Assembly (NCBI GenBank): GCA_037441775.1
Contig: JBBIRO010000024.1
Span: 1-45,832, forward strand
Reading direction: 5' to 3'
Length of the DNA stretch: 45,832 bases
From: CAMTWB01 sp037441775
GTDB taxonomy: Bacteria; Desulfobacterota; Syntrophia; Syntrophales; CAMTWB01
How positions within the stretch are numbered: position 1 is the first letter of the stretch; every line of letters starts with the position of its first letter. Below, piece by piece: positions 24,043 through 32,362 of the stretch. Below the pieces are notes generated by a model. The model was not told the origin of the DNA, searched no databases, and saw nothing but the letters and a program-made list of their open reading frames with translations. The position numbers and the translations under genes are program-made.

Positions 24043-25233
24043 ATGGTGGATCTATCGATTGAAATTGCCGGTGTCCGGTTCAAGAATCCGGTCGTTGTTG
24101 GTTCCGCTACTGCGACAATGGACTCACGCGCCATGAAAAAGGGCATAGACGGCGGGGCGGGTTCCGTCATCGCCAAGTCGCTCTTTGACGAAGCGGGGAA
24201 ACTGGGCCGGCAATACCCGCGGCCGCGTTTTCGGCTTTACGATTACCGGGAATATCCCGGCTATCCCGACAAGCTGCCCCACAGTTTCACGCTGCGCTCG
24301 CTCGAGGAATGTTCGAGCTTCGATTATGAAACCTACATGAAGGACATCAACAGGGCCAAGGACCTTGTCGGCGATTCCGGGGTGATCATCGCGAGCCTTT
24401 CCGGGGCGAGCATGAACGAATGGCTCGCCATGTGTCAGATGGTCAATGAAACCAATGCCGACTGGGTGGAGTTGAACAACTCCTGTCCCTTTGCCGCCGA
24501 TATGGGTGTCAAAATGGGAGCGGGCGCGGTCGATTTGACCTATCAGCTCGTAAAGGCCTGTAAGGATGTTCTCAAAAAACCATTCAGCGTCAAGATCACC
24601 CCCCAAACCAGCGATCATCTCTCCCTGGTAAAACAGGTGGAACAGGCCGGGGCCGACGCGGTGAACATGTCGGCGCGCCTGTCCGGAACGATGATCGATA
24701 TCGAGACGGCCCGGCCCGAGCCCTTTGGCGCCATCGGCGGCTGGGGCGGCCCCTACCTGCTTGGCTACGGCCTGAAGATGGTGGGAGCGGCGGCCAAGGA
24801 AATCAAGATTCCCATTATCGCCGGGCTGGGCGTCTGGGACTGGCAGGACATTGTGCGCTACATCATGGCCGGGGCCAGCCTGGTGCAGTCCGGGGTGGGG
24901 ATCATGATGCAGGGCTACAAGATCAGCCAAAAATGGGTAGAACAGATGAGCGTCTGGATGGAGGCCAAGGGCTACCGGAGCCTCGATGATATCCGGGGTC
25001 TGGCGCTCCCCAACATGATCAAAACAGCGGATGTTCCGCGAAAGCCAGTGAATATCGGCATGGCGATCAATGCGGCCAAATGTACCCGTTGCGGCGTCTG
25101 CCTGCGAAGCTGTTTTTACGACGCGATCACCCTTAGCAAGGCGGGGGCCGTCATCAATAGGGCGGCTTGCGATGTCTGCGGCATGTGCGAACAGGTCTGT
25201 CCCGCCTACGCGCCCTATCTCTTTGCCAAGTGA
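24043..25233 (+). CDS. PreA-like dihydropyrimidine/dihydroorotate dehydrogenase-family flavoprotein with 2[4Fe-4S] ferredoxin domain
   Basis: The 396-residue product combines an FMN-binding dihydroorotate-dehydrogenase-like barrel (about 1-315; VELNNSCPFAADMG, FSVKITPQTSD, IIAGLGVWDWQDIVRYIMAGASLVQ) with a C-terminal bacterial ferredoxin domain. The two cluster motifs are Cys347/350/353/357 and Cys376/379/382/386. PreA is the catalytic subunit of NAD-dependent dihydropyrimidine dehydrogenase, but its partner PreT is absent here and other members of this family act on different substrates. AAGGAGG at 24027-24033 sets the start. The substrate is not determined. Confidence 0.82.
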   Translation: MVDLSIEIAGVRFKNPVVVGSATATMDSRAMKKGIDGGAGSVIAKSLFDEAGKLGRQYPRPRFRLYDYREYPGYPDKLPHSFTLRSLEECSSFDYETYMKDINRAKDLVGDSGVIIASLSGASMNEWLAMCQMVNETNADWVELNNSCPFAADMGVKMGAGAVDLTYQLVKACKDVLKKPFSVKITPQTSDHLSLVKQVEQAGADAVNMSARLSGTMIDIETARPEPFGAIGGWGGPYLLGYGLKMVGAAAKEIKIPIIAGLGVWDWQDIVRYIMAGASLVQSGVGIMMQGYKISQKWVEQMSVWMEAKGYRSLDDIRGLALPNMIKTADVPRKPVNIGMAINAAKCTRCGVCLRSCFYDAITLSKAGAVINRAACDVCGMCEQVCPAYAPYLFAK

Positions 25234-25277
25234 TCGAATAACATCAACAAGTGGACGACGTTAGCGGCGTCGTGAAG

Positions 25278-25465
25278 GGGATTTAGCTTAGTAATCTTGA
25301 TTCCTTCGCAAAAAGCCCGGATGCTTAAGTTGCGCTAAATCCCTCGTTACGGGAAGTTGTTGGCGTAGCCGCGGGCCTTGCGCCCGCCCGTGCGTGCCGT
25401 AAGGCAATGCGAGATCCGGCCACAAGGGGCGGGACCACAAAAGCAACTTTATTCCGAAGTCATCA
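25278..25465 (-). repeat. Dispersed repeat family A, copy 4 (inverted)
   Basis: Read on the minus strand this gives ggtcccgccccttgtggccgg, gcattgcc, ggctacgccaacaacttcccg and gggatttagcgcaactt, matching copy 3 at 42201-42395. At its left end a perfect 10-bp inverted repeat, GGGATTTAGC (25278-25287) with GCTAAATCCC (25334-25343), flanks a 46-bp segment. It occupies much of the 531-bp space before thiD, upstream of the riboswitch. Confidence 0.65.
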
Positions 25466-25523
25466 ATATTGCTTTTAGATCTTTACATCCTCCCCCGCCG
25501 ATGGCCCCGCAGGTAAAAAGTCC

Positions 25524-25552
25524 TTGATTTTGCGTCCTCGAAGGGGTAAACA
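25524..25552 (+). promoter_or_regulatory. Possible promoter of the thi operon
   Basis: TTGATT (25524-25529), a 17-bp spacer and TAAACA (25547-25552) could place the transcription start just before the TPP riboswitch. The -10 box is weak, so this is a candidate only. Confidence 0.3.
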
Positions 25553-25559
25553 TCTATAA

Positions 25560-25640
25560 ACCGGCGGGGTGCCTTAAAAAGGCTGAGAAGATACCCTTTG
25601 AACCTGACCTGGGTAATGCCAGCGTAGGGATTAGTAACAA
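25560..25640 (+). ncRNA. TPP (THI) riboswitch
   Basis: The conserved thiamine-pyrophosphate aptamer elements occur in order: GGGGTGCC (25566-25573), GGCTGAGA (25581-25588), ACCC, GAACCTGACCTGGGTAATGCC (split across 25600-25620) and AGCGTAGGGA (25621-25630). A terminator follows at 25672-25708 and the thiamine genes thiD-thiC come next. Binding of TPP would stabilise termination, shutting off the operon when thiamine is sufficient. Confidence 0.95.
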
Positions 25641-25671
25641 GTTTTAACTCATCTTTTTACTTGTGCTTTGC

Positions 25672-25708
25672 AAAAGGGGCCATACTCTGTTCGGTATGTC
25701 CCCTTTTT
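25672..25708 (+). terminator. Riboswitch expression-platform terminator
   Basis: AAAAGGGG (25672-25679) pairs with CCCCTTTTT (25700-25708), with an inner CATAC/GTATG stem and a short loop. It lies between the TPP aptamer and thiD, the expected position for a transcriptional OFF switch. Confidence 0.85.
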
Positions 25709-25764
25709 GTTGGTGACCTAAGCTAAAGAAAACGTAATTTCGACAATAATGGCGGGAGACTTAG

Positions 25765-26589
25765 ATGGGATCAATCCCCAAAAGAATTTTGACGATCGCG
25801 GGCTCCGATTCCGGGGGCGGCGCGGGGATTCAGGCGGATATTAAGACTATTACCGTTCTGGGCGGGTTTGCCATGAGCGCGCTCACCGCGCTCACCGCGC
25901 AAAATACCTTGGGCGTTGACGCGATATACGAAATACCGGCCGATTTTGTCCGCAAACAGATTTCCGCGGTGGCCTCCGATATCGGTGTGGATGCGGTTAA
26001 AACGGGAATGCTTGCCAACGCGGAAATAATAGAAACCGTAGCCGCCATGATCCGGGAGTTGAGGATCGAGCTGGTGGTGGTCGATCCGGTGATGCGCGCC
26101 AAGGGTGGCGCCGCATTGATCCGGGACGACGCGGTTGAGACGATGATACAAGAGCTGATCCCCGGGGCGTTTCTGCTCACACCCAATATCCCCGAGGCCG
26201 AACTGCTGTCCGGCAGGGAAATCAAAGGAATCGCCGACATGAAAAAAGCCGCGGCGGCGATTCATCGGCTCGGCCCCCGGCATGTTTTGGTCAAGGGAGG
26301 GCATTTAGACGGATCATATTTGCGCCTGGTGGACATTCTTTACGATGGGGTGGATTTTCATGAGTTCAGCTCCCCCCGGGTCGCAACCAATGATACCCAC
26401 GGCACTGGTTGCACCTATTCCGCCGCCCTGACAACCCTTTTGGCGCAGGGGTTCCCGGTGCTGCAGGCGGTGGCCGAAGCCAAAGAATATATTGCCGCGG
26501 CAATCGGGTCTTCGCTCAGACTGGGAGCAGGACATGGCCCGACCAACCATCTGGCGCCGGTACTGCAAAAATGGAGGCAAGAACCATGA
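25765..26589 (+). CDS. thiD: Hydroxymethylpyrimidine/phosphomethylpyrimidine kinase
   Basis: ThiD phosphorylates HMP and HMP-phosphate to HMP-pyrophosphate for thiamine synthesis. The 274-residue ribokinase-fold protein starts ILTIAGSDSGGGAGIQADIK, contains DPVMRAKGG and LTPNIPEAELL, and ends with the catalytic NDTHGTGCTYSAAL. It is the first gene after the TPP riboswitch and overlaps thiC by four bases (ATGA). No ThiE domain is fused. Confidence 0.95.
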   Translation: MGSIPKRILTIAGSDSGGGAGIQADIKTITVLGGFAMSALTALTAQNTLGVDAIYEIPADFVRKQISAVASDIGVDAVKTGMLANAEIIETVAAMIRELRIELVVVDPVMRAKGGAALIRDDAVETMIQELIPGAFLLTPNIPEAELLSGREIKGIADMKKAAAAIHRLGPRHVLVKGGHLDGSYLRLVDILYDGVDFHEFSSPRVATNDTHGTGCTYSAALTTLLAQGFPVLQAVAEAKEYIAAAIGSSLRLGAGHGPTNHLAPVLQKWRQEP

Positions 26590-27869
26590 CACAACTGGAA
26601 ATGGCTAGGCAGGGTAAGATAACAGAGGAGATGTCCCTTTGCGCCCGACAGGAGGGGGTGGAGCCGGAATTCATCCGCCAGGGGGTGGAAAGGGGTGATA
26701 TCGTGGTCGTCAGGAACATAAACCATGGCAATATTGCGCCGTCCGCCATTGGCAGGGGACTCAGGACCAAGGTTAATGCCAACCTGGGAACGTCCCGTGA
26801 TAATATCGATATTGAACTGGAGCTGGCCAAGGTGCGGGTATCCGCGGCAGCCGGGGCTGACGCCATCATGGATCTATCCACCGGCGGCGATTTGCGGGCC
26901 ATCCGCAAGCAAATCATGGCGGTATCGCCGGTTATGGTGGGCACGGTTCCCATCTACCAGGCCGCGGCTGAAACCCTCAACAAACAGAAACCAGTGGTGG
27001 AAATCGACCCGGAAGACATGTTCCGAGTGCTGACGGAAAATGGAGAGGACGGCGTGGATTTTATCACCGTCCATTGCGGCATCACCAAAAAGAGCCTGGA
27101 GGCGCTTTCGGAATCTGGCCGGCTTTTGGGTATTGTCAGCCGCGGCGGCTCCATCACCGCTAACTGGATGTCCTACAACAACCGGGAAAACCCTTTTTAT
27201 GAACAGTATGACCGGCTGGTGGAAATAGCGAGGCGCTATGACATGGTTTTGAGCCTGGGCGACGGTCTGAGGCCCGGATGCTTGGCGGACGCGACCGATC
27301 GCAGTCAGGTGCAGGAGCTGATCATCCTGGGAGAACTTACTAAGCGCGCCCGACAATGCGGAGTTCAGGTGATGATCGAGGGGCCGGGTCACGTACCGCT
27401 TAAGGAGATAGAGGCCAATGTGGTTTTGCAGAAGAGTTTATGCGACGGCGCTCCCTTTTACGTCCTGGGGCCGCTGCCAACCGATATCGCCCCCGGCTAC
27501 GACCACATCACCTCAGCAATCGGCGGCGCCATCGCCGGGGCCGCCGGAGCTGATTTTCTCTGTTATGTCACCGCCTCGGAACATCTGCGGCTACCCAATC
27601 TGGCCGATGTCCGGGAAGGCGTTGTCACCGCAAGACTGGCCGCGCACATAGCCGATATTGCCAAGGGGGTAAATGGAGCATGGGAAAGGAATGTCCAGAT
27701 GGCCAGGCGCCGCCGGGATTTTGACTGGGAGGCTCAGATTGCCGTTTCCCTTGATCCCCAAAAGGCCAGGGAACTTCTCGAGGTAAGCGCCAGCGCCCAC
27801 AAAGAGGGCTGCACCATGTGCGGCGAGTTTTGTGCTATTAAGCTGGGTAGGGTCTATCGTCACGTATGA
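26586..27869 (+). CDS. thiC: Phosphomethylpyrimidine synthase ThiC
   Basis: ThiC is the radical SAM enzyme that rearranges aminoimidazole ribotide to HMP-phosphate. The 427-residue product is the short form found in anaerobes and archaea, with GRGLRTKVNANLGTS, SRGGSITANWM, LSLGDGLRPGC, IEGPGHVPL and LGPLPTDIAPGYDHITSAIG. The C-terminal cluster motif reads CTMCGEFC, one residue shorter between the last two cysteines than the CxxCxxxxC of E. coli-type ThiC. GGAGG eight bases before ATG 26586 sets the start. The final TGA lies at the edge of a family A repeat. Confidence 0.95.
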   Translation: MTQLEMARQGKITEEMSLCARQEGVEPEFIRQGVERGDIVVVRNINHGNIAPSAIGRGLRTKVNANLGTSRDNIDIELELAKVRVSAAAGADAIMDLSTGGDLRAIRKQIMAVSPVMVGTVPIYQAAAETLNKQKPVVEIDPEDMFRVLTENGEDGVDFITVHCGITKKSLEALSESGRLLGIVSRGGSITANWMSYNNRENPFYEQYDRLVEIARRYDMVLSLGDGLRPGCLADATDRSQVQELIILGELTKRARQCGVQVMIEGPGHVPLKEIEANVVLQKSLCDGAPFYVLGPLPTDIAPGYDHITSAIGGAIAGAAGADFLCYVTASEHLRLPNLADVREGVVTARLAAHIADIAKGVNGAWERNVQMARRRRDFDWEAQIAVSLDPQKARELLEVSASAHKEGCTMCGEFCAIKLGRVYRHV

Positions 27870-28042
27870 TGAACTCGTAAAAAGTAAGCAAAACCGTAAT
27901 TCAGCAACGGCCAAGAAAAAAGTTGTTTTTGTAGTCCCGCCGCCCCTCACGGGCGGGTCTCGCATCGCCTGTTGCCAAGGTTGACAAAGGGCACAAGGCC
28001 CTTAGGCTACGCCAACAGCTTCCGGTGACGAGGGATGCGCCA
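27870..28042 (+). repeat. Dispersed repeat family A, copy 2
   Basis: From tgaactcgtaaaaagtaagc, through aaaaaagttgtttttgtagt, the hairpin cccgccgcccctcacgggcggg, gcctgttgccaagg and ggctacgccaacagcttccg, it matches copy 3 at 42201-42395 in order and orientation. It spans the gap between thiC and the next gene, and its left terminus touches the thiC stop codon. Confidence 0.7.
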
Positions 28043-28063
28043 GATTTTCAGGGTAGTGATTTA

Positions 28064-29407
28064 ATGAAATCGCCGTCTTCACTGGATACCGCCAAAAGCC
28101 TGGTTGCCCGCCTAAAAGAGGCGGGACATGAGGCCTACCTGGTGGGGGGCTGTGTCCGCGACCTCATCCGGGGAGTCGAGCCGGAAGACTACGATATCGC
28201 CACATCGGCCCGGCCGGAGGAGGTGCGGCAACTATTCCCCCGCACCCTGCCGATCGGGGCGAGCTTCGGGGTGATCCTGGTCTTAGAGCAAGGCCGACCT
28301 TACGAAGTGGCTACCTTCCGCTCCGAGGCGGCCTATCTTGACGGCCGCAGACCATCGGGAATCGCATATACCTCGGCCCGGGAAGACGTCCTCAGACGGG
28401 ACTTTACCATAAACGGGCTCTTGATGGACACGCTGACCGGCGAGATTATTGATTACACCGCCGGCCGGCAGGATATTGAAAAGGGAATTATCCGCGCCAT
28501 CGGTGATCCGGCTCAACGGTTTGCCGAGGATCACCTGCGGATGCTGCGGGCGGTAAGGCTGGCCGCCAATTTAGGGTTTGATATTGAGCCGAACACGTTT
28601 GCGGCCATTAAGGATCTGGCAGAAAAGATCCTCCTGATCAGCGCCGAGCGCACCCGGGATGAAATGACCAATCTCCTTACCCAGGGCCAACCCCGCCGGG
28701 GCATGGAACTCCTGGACGCATCCGGTTTGCTTCGCCACATTTTACCCGAAGTTTCCGCCTTAAAGGAAATCGAACAGCACCCTGACTATCATCCCGAAGG
28801 TGATGTCTGGGAGCATACCTTAAGAATGCTTGCCCTTTTGCCTTCAGAAGGACTCCCCTTGAATAAAACCGAGGTTCTCGGCTGGGCCGTGCTCCTTCAT
28901 GATATCGGCAAGCCGCTGTGCGCATGCACCGATGAAAGGGGCGTCCATTTCTACGGTCACGTGCGACAGGGCGAAGAGCTGGCCCGGAACATCATGCGGC
29001 GCCTGCGGTTTTCCAATGAAACTGCCGAGACGGTCTTATCGTTGATTCATTATCATATGCACTTTCTCGATGTGCCAAGATTGCGTCCGGCAAAGCTAAA
29101 AAGATTTTTGCGCCTGGACAATTTTGATCTCCACCTGGCTTTGCACAAAATGGATTGTTTAGGCAGCCACGGCCGGCTGGGAACTTATTATTTTTGTCAA
29201 GACCAATTGGCAAGTCTGCGCCCAGAAGAACTGCATCCGCCAAAACTACTTAACGGCCGTGATCTGATGGAATTGGGATACAAGCCGGGGCCTCCGTTTA
29301 AAGACATTCTGGATGCCGTTGAAAACGCCCAACTGGAAGGGCAGCTTTCTACGCAGGACGATGCACGCCGTTTTGTCTTGGAGCGATACGGCAGGTCGGC
29401 CCCTTAA
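28064..29407 (+). CDS. CCA-adding / poly(A) polymerase-family tRNA nucleotidyltransferase with HD domain
   Basis: The 447-residue class II nucleotidyltransferase begins with the catalytic head YLVGGCVRDLIRG and EDYDIATSARPEEV, then the RRDFTINGL motif and the ERTRDEM neck region. An HD hydrolase-type domain follows (WEHTLRML...AVLLHDIGKP...HYHMHF). This layout fits either a CCA tRNA nucleotidyltransferase or an A-adding enzyme; sequence inspection does not separate them. The frame extends upstream into the repeat, but ATG 28064 gives the family start. Its ribosome binding site is weak. Confidence 0.85.
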   Translation: MKSPSSLDTAKSLVARLKEAGHEAYLVGGCVRDLIRGVEPEDYDIATSARPEEVRQLFPRTLPIGASFGVILVLEQGRPYEVATFRSEAAYLDGRRPSGIAYTSAREDVLRRDFTINGLLMDTLTGEIIDYTAGRQDIEKGIIRAIGDPAQRFAEDHLRMLRAVRLAANLGFDIEPNTFAAIKDLAEKILLISAERTRDEMTNLLTQGQPRRGMELLDASGLLRHILPEVSALKEIEQHPDYHPEGDVWEHTLRMLALLPSEGLPLNKTEVLGWAVLLHDIGKPLCACTDERGVHFYGHVRQGEELARNIMRRLRFSNETAETVLSLIHYHMHFLDVPRLRPAKLKRFLRLDNFDLHLALHKMDCLGSHGRLGTYYFCQDQLASLRPEELHPPKLLNGRDLMELGYKPGPPFKDILDAVENAQLEGQLSTQDDARRFVLERYGRSAP

Positions 29408-29488
29408 ATTACCTTGCAATTTTGCCCCCCGCTCTGTTAGACAAATCCCACTTACCTGAGATGACGATCATTTATTTGTAGAGGCTTC

Positions 29489-30361
29489 ATGGATAATCCA
29501 TCTTATATCTGTGCTGCTGATGGCGAGCGTCTGGCCGTTTATCGCTGGGAGCCGCCGGGGGACGCCAAGGCGGTTCTGGCTCTGATCCACGGTCTGGGTG
29601 AGCATGGCGGGCGTTATGAGCATCTCGCCCGTTTTTTGAATGATCAGGGATTTCTGGTGTTGGCTCTGGATCTGCGCGGCCACGGCCGTTCGCCGGGAGC
29701 CCGCGGCAATATCCCCGGCTATGACGTTATTTTGACCGATATCGGCCTCTTCGTAAGCGATACCGCCCGGCTTAATCAGAACCTACCCATTTTCCTCTAC
29801 GGCCACAGTATGGGTGGCGGCATGGTTCTCAACTACTGCCTCAAAACGCAGCCCCAGCTCGCCGGGATCATTGTCACCGGACCGCTGTTGCGCACCGCCT
29901 TCGACCCTCCCGCCTGGAAAATACTTCTGGCTAAATTCATGTATCGCCTCTGGCCGGCCCTCACTCTGCCCAATGAACTGGACGTGACGGCTATTTCCCG
30001 CGACAGCCAGGTGGTGGACGCCTACATTAACGACCCTCTGGTGCATAACCGGTTGTCGGTGCGGCTGGGCGTGGAAATGCTGGCCCGGGGCGAGTGGGCA
30101 CTGGCGCATGCCCATGAGTTTCGCCTGCCCCTGCTTGTTATGCACGGCGACGCCGATCGCCTTACCTCTTGGCAGGCCGCAAGCGAATTTGCCGGGAAGG
30201 CGGGCAGCCAATGCACGCTTAAGATCTGGCCCGGCCTCTACCACGAGATACACAATGAACCGGAGCAGAGTGAGGTTTTTGAGTTTTTGCATGACTGGCT
30301 CACGGTCGTCCTGGAAAAAACAAAAGACCGAAGCCCCTTACAGTCAGGAGACGTACTATGA
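29489..30361 (+). CDS. Alpha/beta hydrolase, monoacylglycerol-lipase-like
   Basis: The 290-residue hydrolase has the oxyanion region LALIHGLGEHGGRY, the nucleophile elbow LYGHSMGGG (GxSxG) and the acid and histidine in MHGDADRLTS and GLYHEIHNEPE. This places it in the Hydrolase_4 (lysophospholipase / monoglyceride lipase) family, which cleaves acyl glycerols or similar esters. No signal peptide is seen. AGAGG five bases upstream supports the ATG at 29489. It overlaps the next gene by four bases, so the two are co-expressed. Confidence 0.87.
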   Translation: MDNPSYICAADGERLAVYRWEPPGDAKAVLALIHGLGEHGGRYEHLARFLNDQGFLVLALDLRGHGRSPGARGNIPGYDVILTDIGLFVSDTARLNQNLPIFLYGHSMGGGMVLNYCLKTQPQLAGIIVTGPLLRTAFDPPAWKILLAKFMYRLWPALTLPNELDVTAISRDSQVVDAYINDPLVHNRLSVRLGVEMLARGEWALAHAHEFRLPLLVMHGDADRLTSWQAASEFAGKAGSQCTLKIWPGLYHEIHNEPEQSEVFEFLHDWLTVVLEKTKDRSPLQSGDVL

Positions 30362-32322
30362 AATACTTGCGTTTATGGATTGTCGCCGCGATCGTGTTGT
30401 TTTACGCAACCCCGCTTTTCGCCCAGGGCAAGGTTATCACCATTCTCCATACCAATGATCTGCATTCCAACGCTCTGGGGCTTTCGCCTAACCTGGATTA
30501 CAACCCGCGGATCGCGGGCGGCGATGCTACCGCGGGAGGCTATGCCCGTCTGGCCGCCGTATTGACCAGGGAAAGAGCGAAACGATCCGGCCCTACTCTC
30601 ACTTTAGACGGCGGAGATTTCCTCATGGGCACCCCTTTCCACCTGCTCGCCCGGGAGGAGTCTATCGAGCTTAGGTTGATGAAGGCCCTGGACTACGATG
30701 CCGTAGTTTTGGGAAATCACGAATTTGACCTCAAACCCCGTGGTCTGGCGCAGATTATCGCCGCCGCCGCCGCGAAGGGAGCCATTCCCAATCTGCTTTT
30801 GGCCAATGCCGTTTTCAGCGCTAAAAGCGACAAGGATGATAGCCTGGAGGCGGAATTCAAAAAAGGGCTGGTTAAACCCTATATTGTAATCGACAGGGGT
30901 GGAGTGCGGGTCGGAATATTTGGGATCATGGGCAAAGACGCCGCCGAAAAGGCGCCCTTTGCCGCACCGGTAAAATTTTCCGATCCTGTTGAAGTTGCCA
31001 GCAAAATGGTCAGGGAGCTTAGGGAAAAGGAAAAGGTGGACCTGGTTGTCTGCCTGTCCCACAGCGGCGTAAAAGAAAAGGTCAAGGGCGATGAGTTTTT
31101 GGCCGAGAAGGTTCCGGGGATTGACGTCATCGTAGGCGGCCACAGCCATACCAGGCTTGATCAGCCTCTACTGGTCAACTCAACCCTGATTGTTCAGGTG
31201 GGCAGTTACGGAAAGCATCTGGGCGCCCTCGATTTGGTCTTGGATCAGGGGAAGATAACCCTTAAGGAATATAAACTACATCCGGTGGATGCCGCGACTG
31301 TTGGCAATACGGCGATACAAAATCAGGTCGAGCGGTTCATCCTGGACATTGATCAAAGGATACTTAAGGACAAGGGGCTCGGTTTTTATAAAACCATTGC
31401 CGAAACCGCGTTCGATATCCCGATCAAAGAAGAGGAATCGCCCCTAGGCAACCTCATTGCCGATGCGACCCGCTGGTATGCCAACCGGTATGTTTACGAT
31501 CCGAAGGACCCTCAGACGAAAGTGGTTGCAGCCATAGATTCCAATGGTCTGATCAGAGAAGATCTGCTGAGGGGTAAAACGGGAAAACTGGCGGCAACCG
31601 ACATATTCCGGACGTTGCCAATGGGAATCGGGATGGATGACACCATGGGCTATCCCCTCATCACCTGCTACTTATATGCCGAGGAAATAAAAAAAGGCTT
31701 GGAGGTTCTGACCAGCGTTCATCCCCTCAAGGGCAGTTCCTACTTCCTCCAGGTTTCCGGTCTGAAATTCACCTACAACCCCCGCCGGATGCTCTTTGAC
31801 CGGGTCACCGGCATCTGGCTGGGTAGCGAGGATGAGGGCTGGAAGCCACTGGACTACTCGGAGAAAAACCGGCAGCTCTACCAGGTGGCGGCCAATATAT
31901 ATAATGCAACCTTCCTAAAGATAATCGGCGGCTTCACTTACAATATCCTGACCATCGTTCCCAAGGATCGTCATGGCCAGCCGATTGCCGATCTGGCCCA
32001 TTCGCGGATTGACGCTGACAAAACCCGTCCGGGTATCCAGGAGGTCAAACAGTGGCTGGGATTGATGGAATATATTGCAGGATTTCCCGATGCCAATGGC
32101 AATGGAATTCCTGATGTGCCGGATAAATACAAGGGAAAGCTCGGCCGGGTGGTTATAAAGACCAGCTATAACCCGGTTGCCCTTCTTTCCAACGGCACCT
32201 GGGTGACCTGGGCGGCGGCGGGGGTCATTGTTTTTCTGCTGCTTTTTTTGGCGGCCATTTATTATCTAATCCGTACAATTGTCCGGCGCAGACGGAAAAA
32301 ACTAAAAATGAAACTAAGTTAG
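30358..32322 (+). CDS. Membrane-anchored 5'-nucleotidase / UshA-like metallophosphoesterase
   Basis: The 654-residue exported enzyme begins with a signal peptide (YLRLWIVAAIVLFYATPLFAQ). The metallophosphoesterase domain follows with ILHTNDLHSN, TLDGGDFLMGTP, VLGNHEFDLKP and VIVGGHSHTRL, then a 5'-nucleotidase C-terminal substrate domain (about 340-550; ESPLGNLIADATRWY). Near residue 580 DANGNGIPD resembles a calcium-binding EF-hand-like or thrombospondin-type loop. A C-terminal membrane helix (VTWAAAGVIVFLLLFLAAIYYLI) with a basic tail anchors it. It probably hydrolyses extracytoplasmic nucleotides for salvage. ATGA overlap with the lipase gene. Confidence 0.88.
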   Translation: MKYLRLWIVAAIVLFYATPLFAQGKVITILHTNDLHSNALGLSPNLDYNPRIAGGDATAGGYARLAAVLTRERAKRSGPTLTLDGGDFLMGTPFHLLAREESIELRLMKALDYDAVVLGNHEFDLKPRGLAQIIAAAAAKGAIPNLLLANAVFSAKSDKDDSLEAEFKKGLVKPYIVIDRGGVRVGIFGIMGKDAAEKAPFAAPVKFSDPVEVASKMVRELREKEKVDLVVCLSHSGVKEKVKGDEFLAEKVPGIDVIVGGHSHTRLDQPLLVNSTLIVQVGSYGKHLGALDLVLDQGKITLKEYKLHPVDAATVGNTAIQNQVERFILDIDQRILKDKGLGFYKTIAETAFDIPIKEEESPLGNLIADATRWYANRYVYDPKDPQTKVVAAIDSNGLIREDLLRGKTGKLAATDIFRTLPMGIGMDDTMGYPLITCYLYAEEIKKGLEVLTSVHPLKGSSYFLQVSGLKFTYNPRRMLFDRVTGIWLGSEDEGWKPLDYSEKNRQLYQVAANIYNATFLKIIGGFTYNILTIVPKDRHGQPIADLAHSRIDADKTRPGIQEVKQWLGLMEYIAGFPDANGNGIPDVPDKYKGKLGRVVIKTSYNPVALLSNGTWVTWAAAGVIVFLLLFLAAIYYLIRTIVRRRRKKLKMKLS

Positions 32323-32362
32323 CAGTTTTTTGGCTACATTATGGGTGTGTTTTGGTAAAGGA

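Noticed and set aside
24124..24930. 268-codon open frame on the minus strand opposite the PreA-like gene
   Set aside because: It is the antisense shadow of a gene with complete family motifs; its translation shows no recognisable domain and it has no ribosome binding site.
26409..26585. Longer ThiC start within thiD
   Set aside because: The extra codons lie in the thiD coding region in another frame; GGAGG and the ATGA overlap support 26586.
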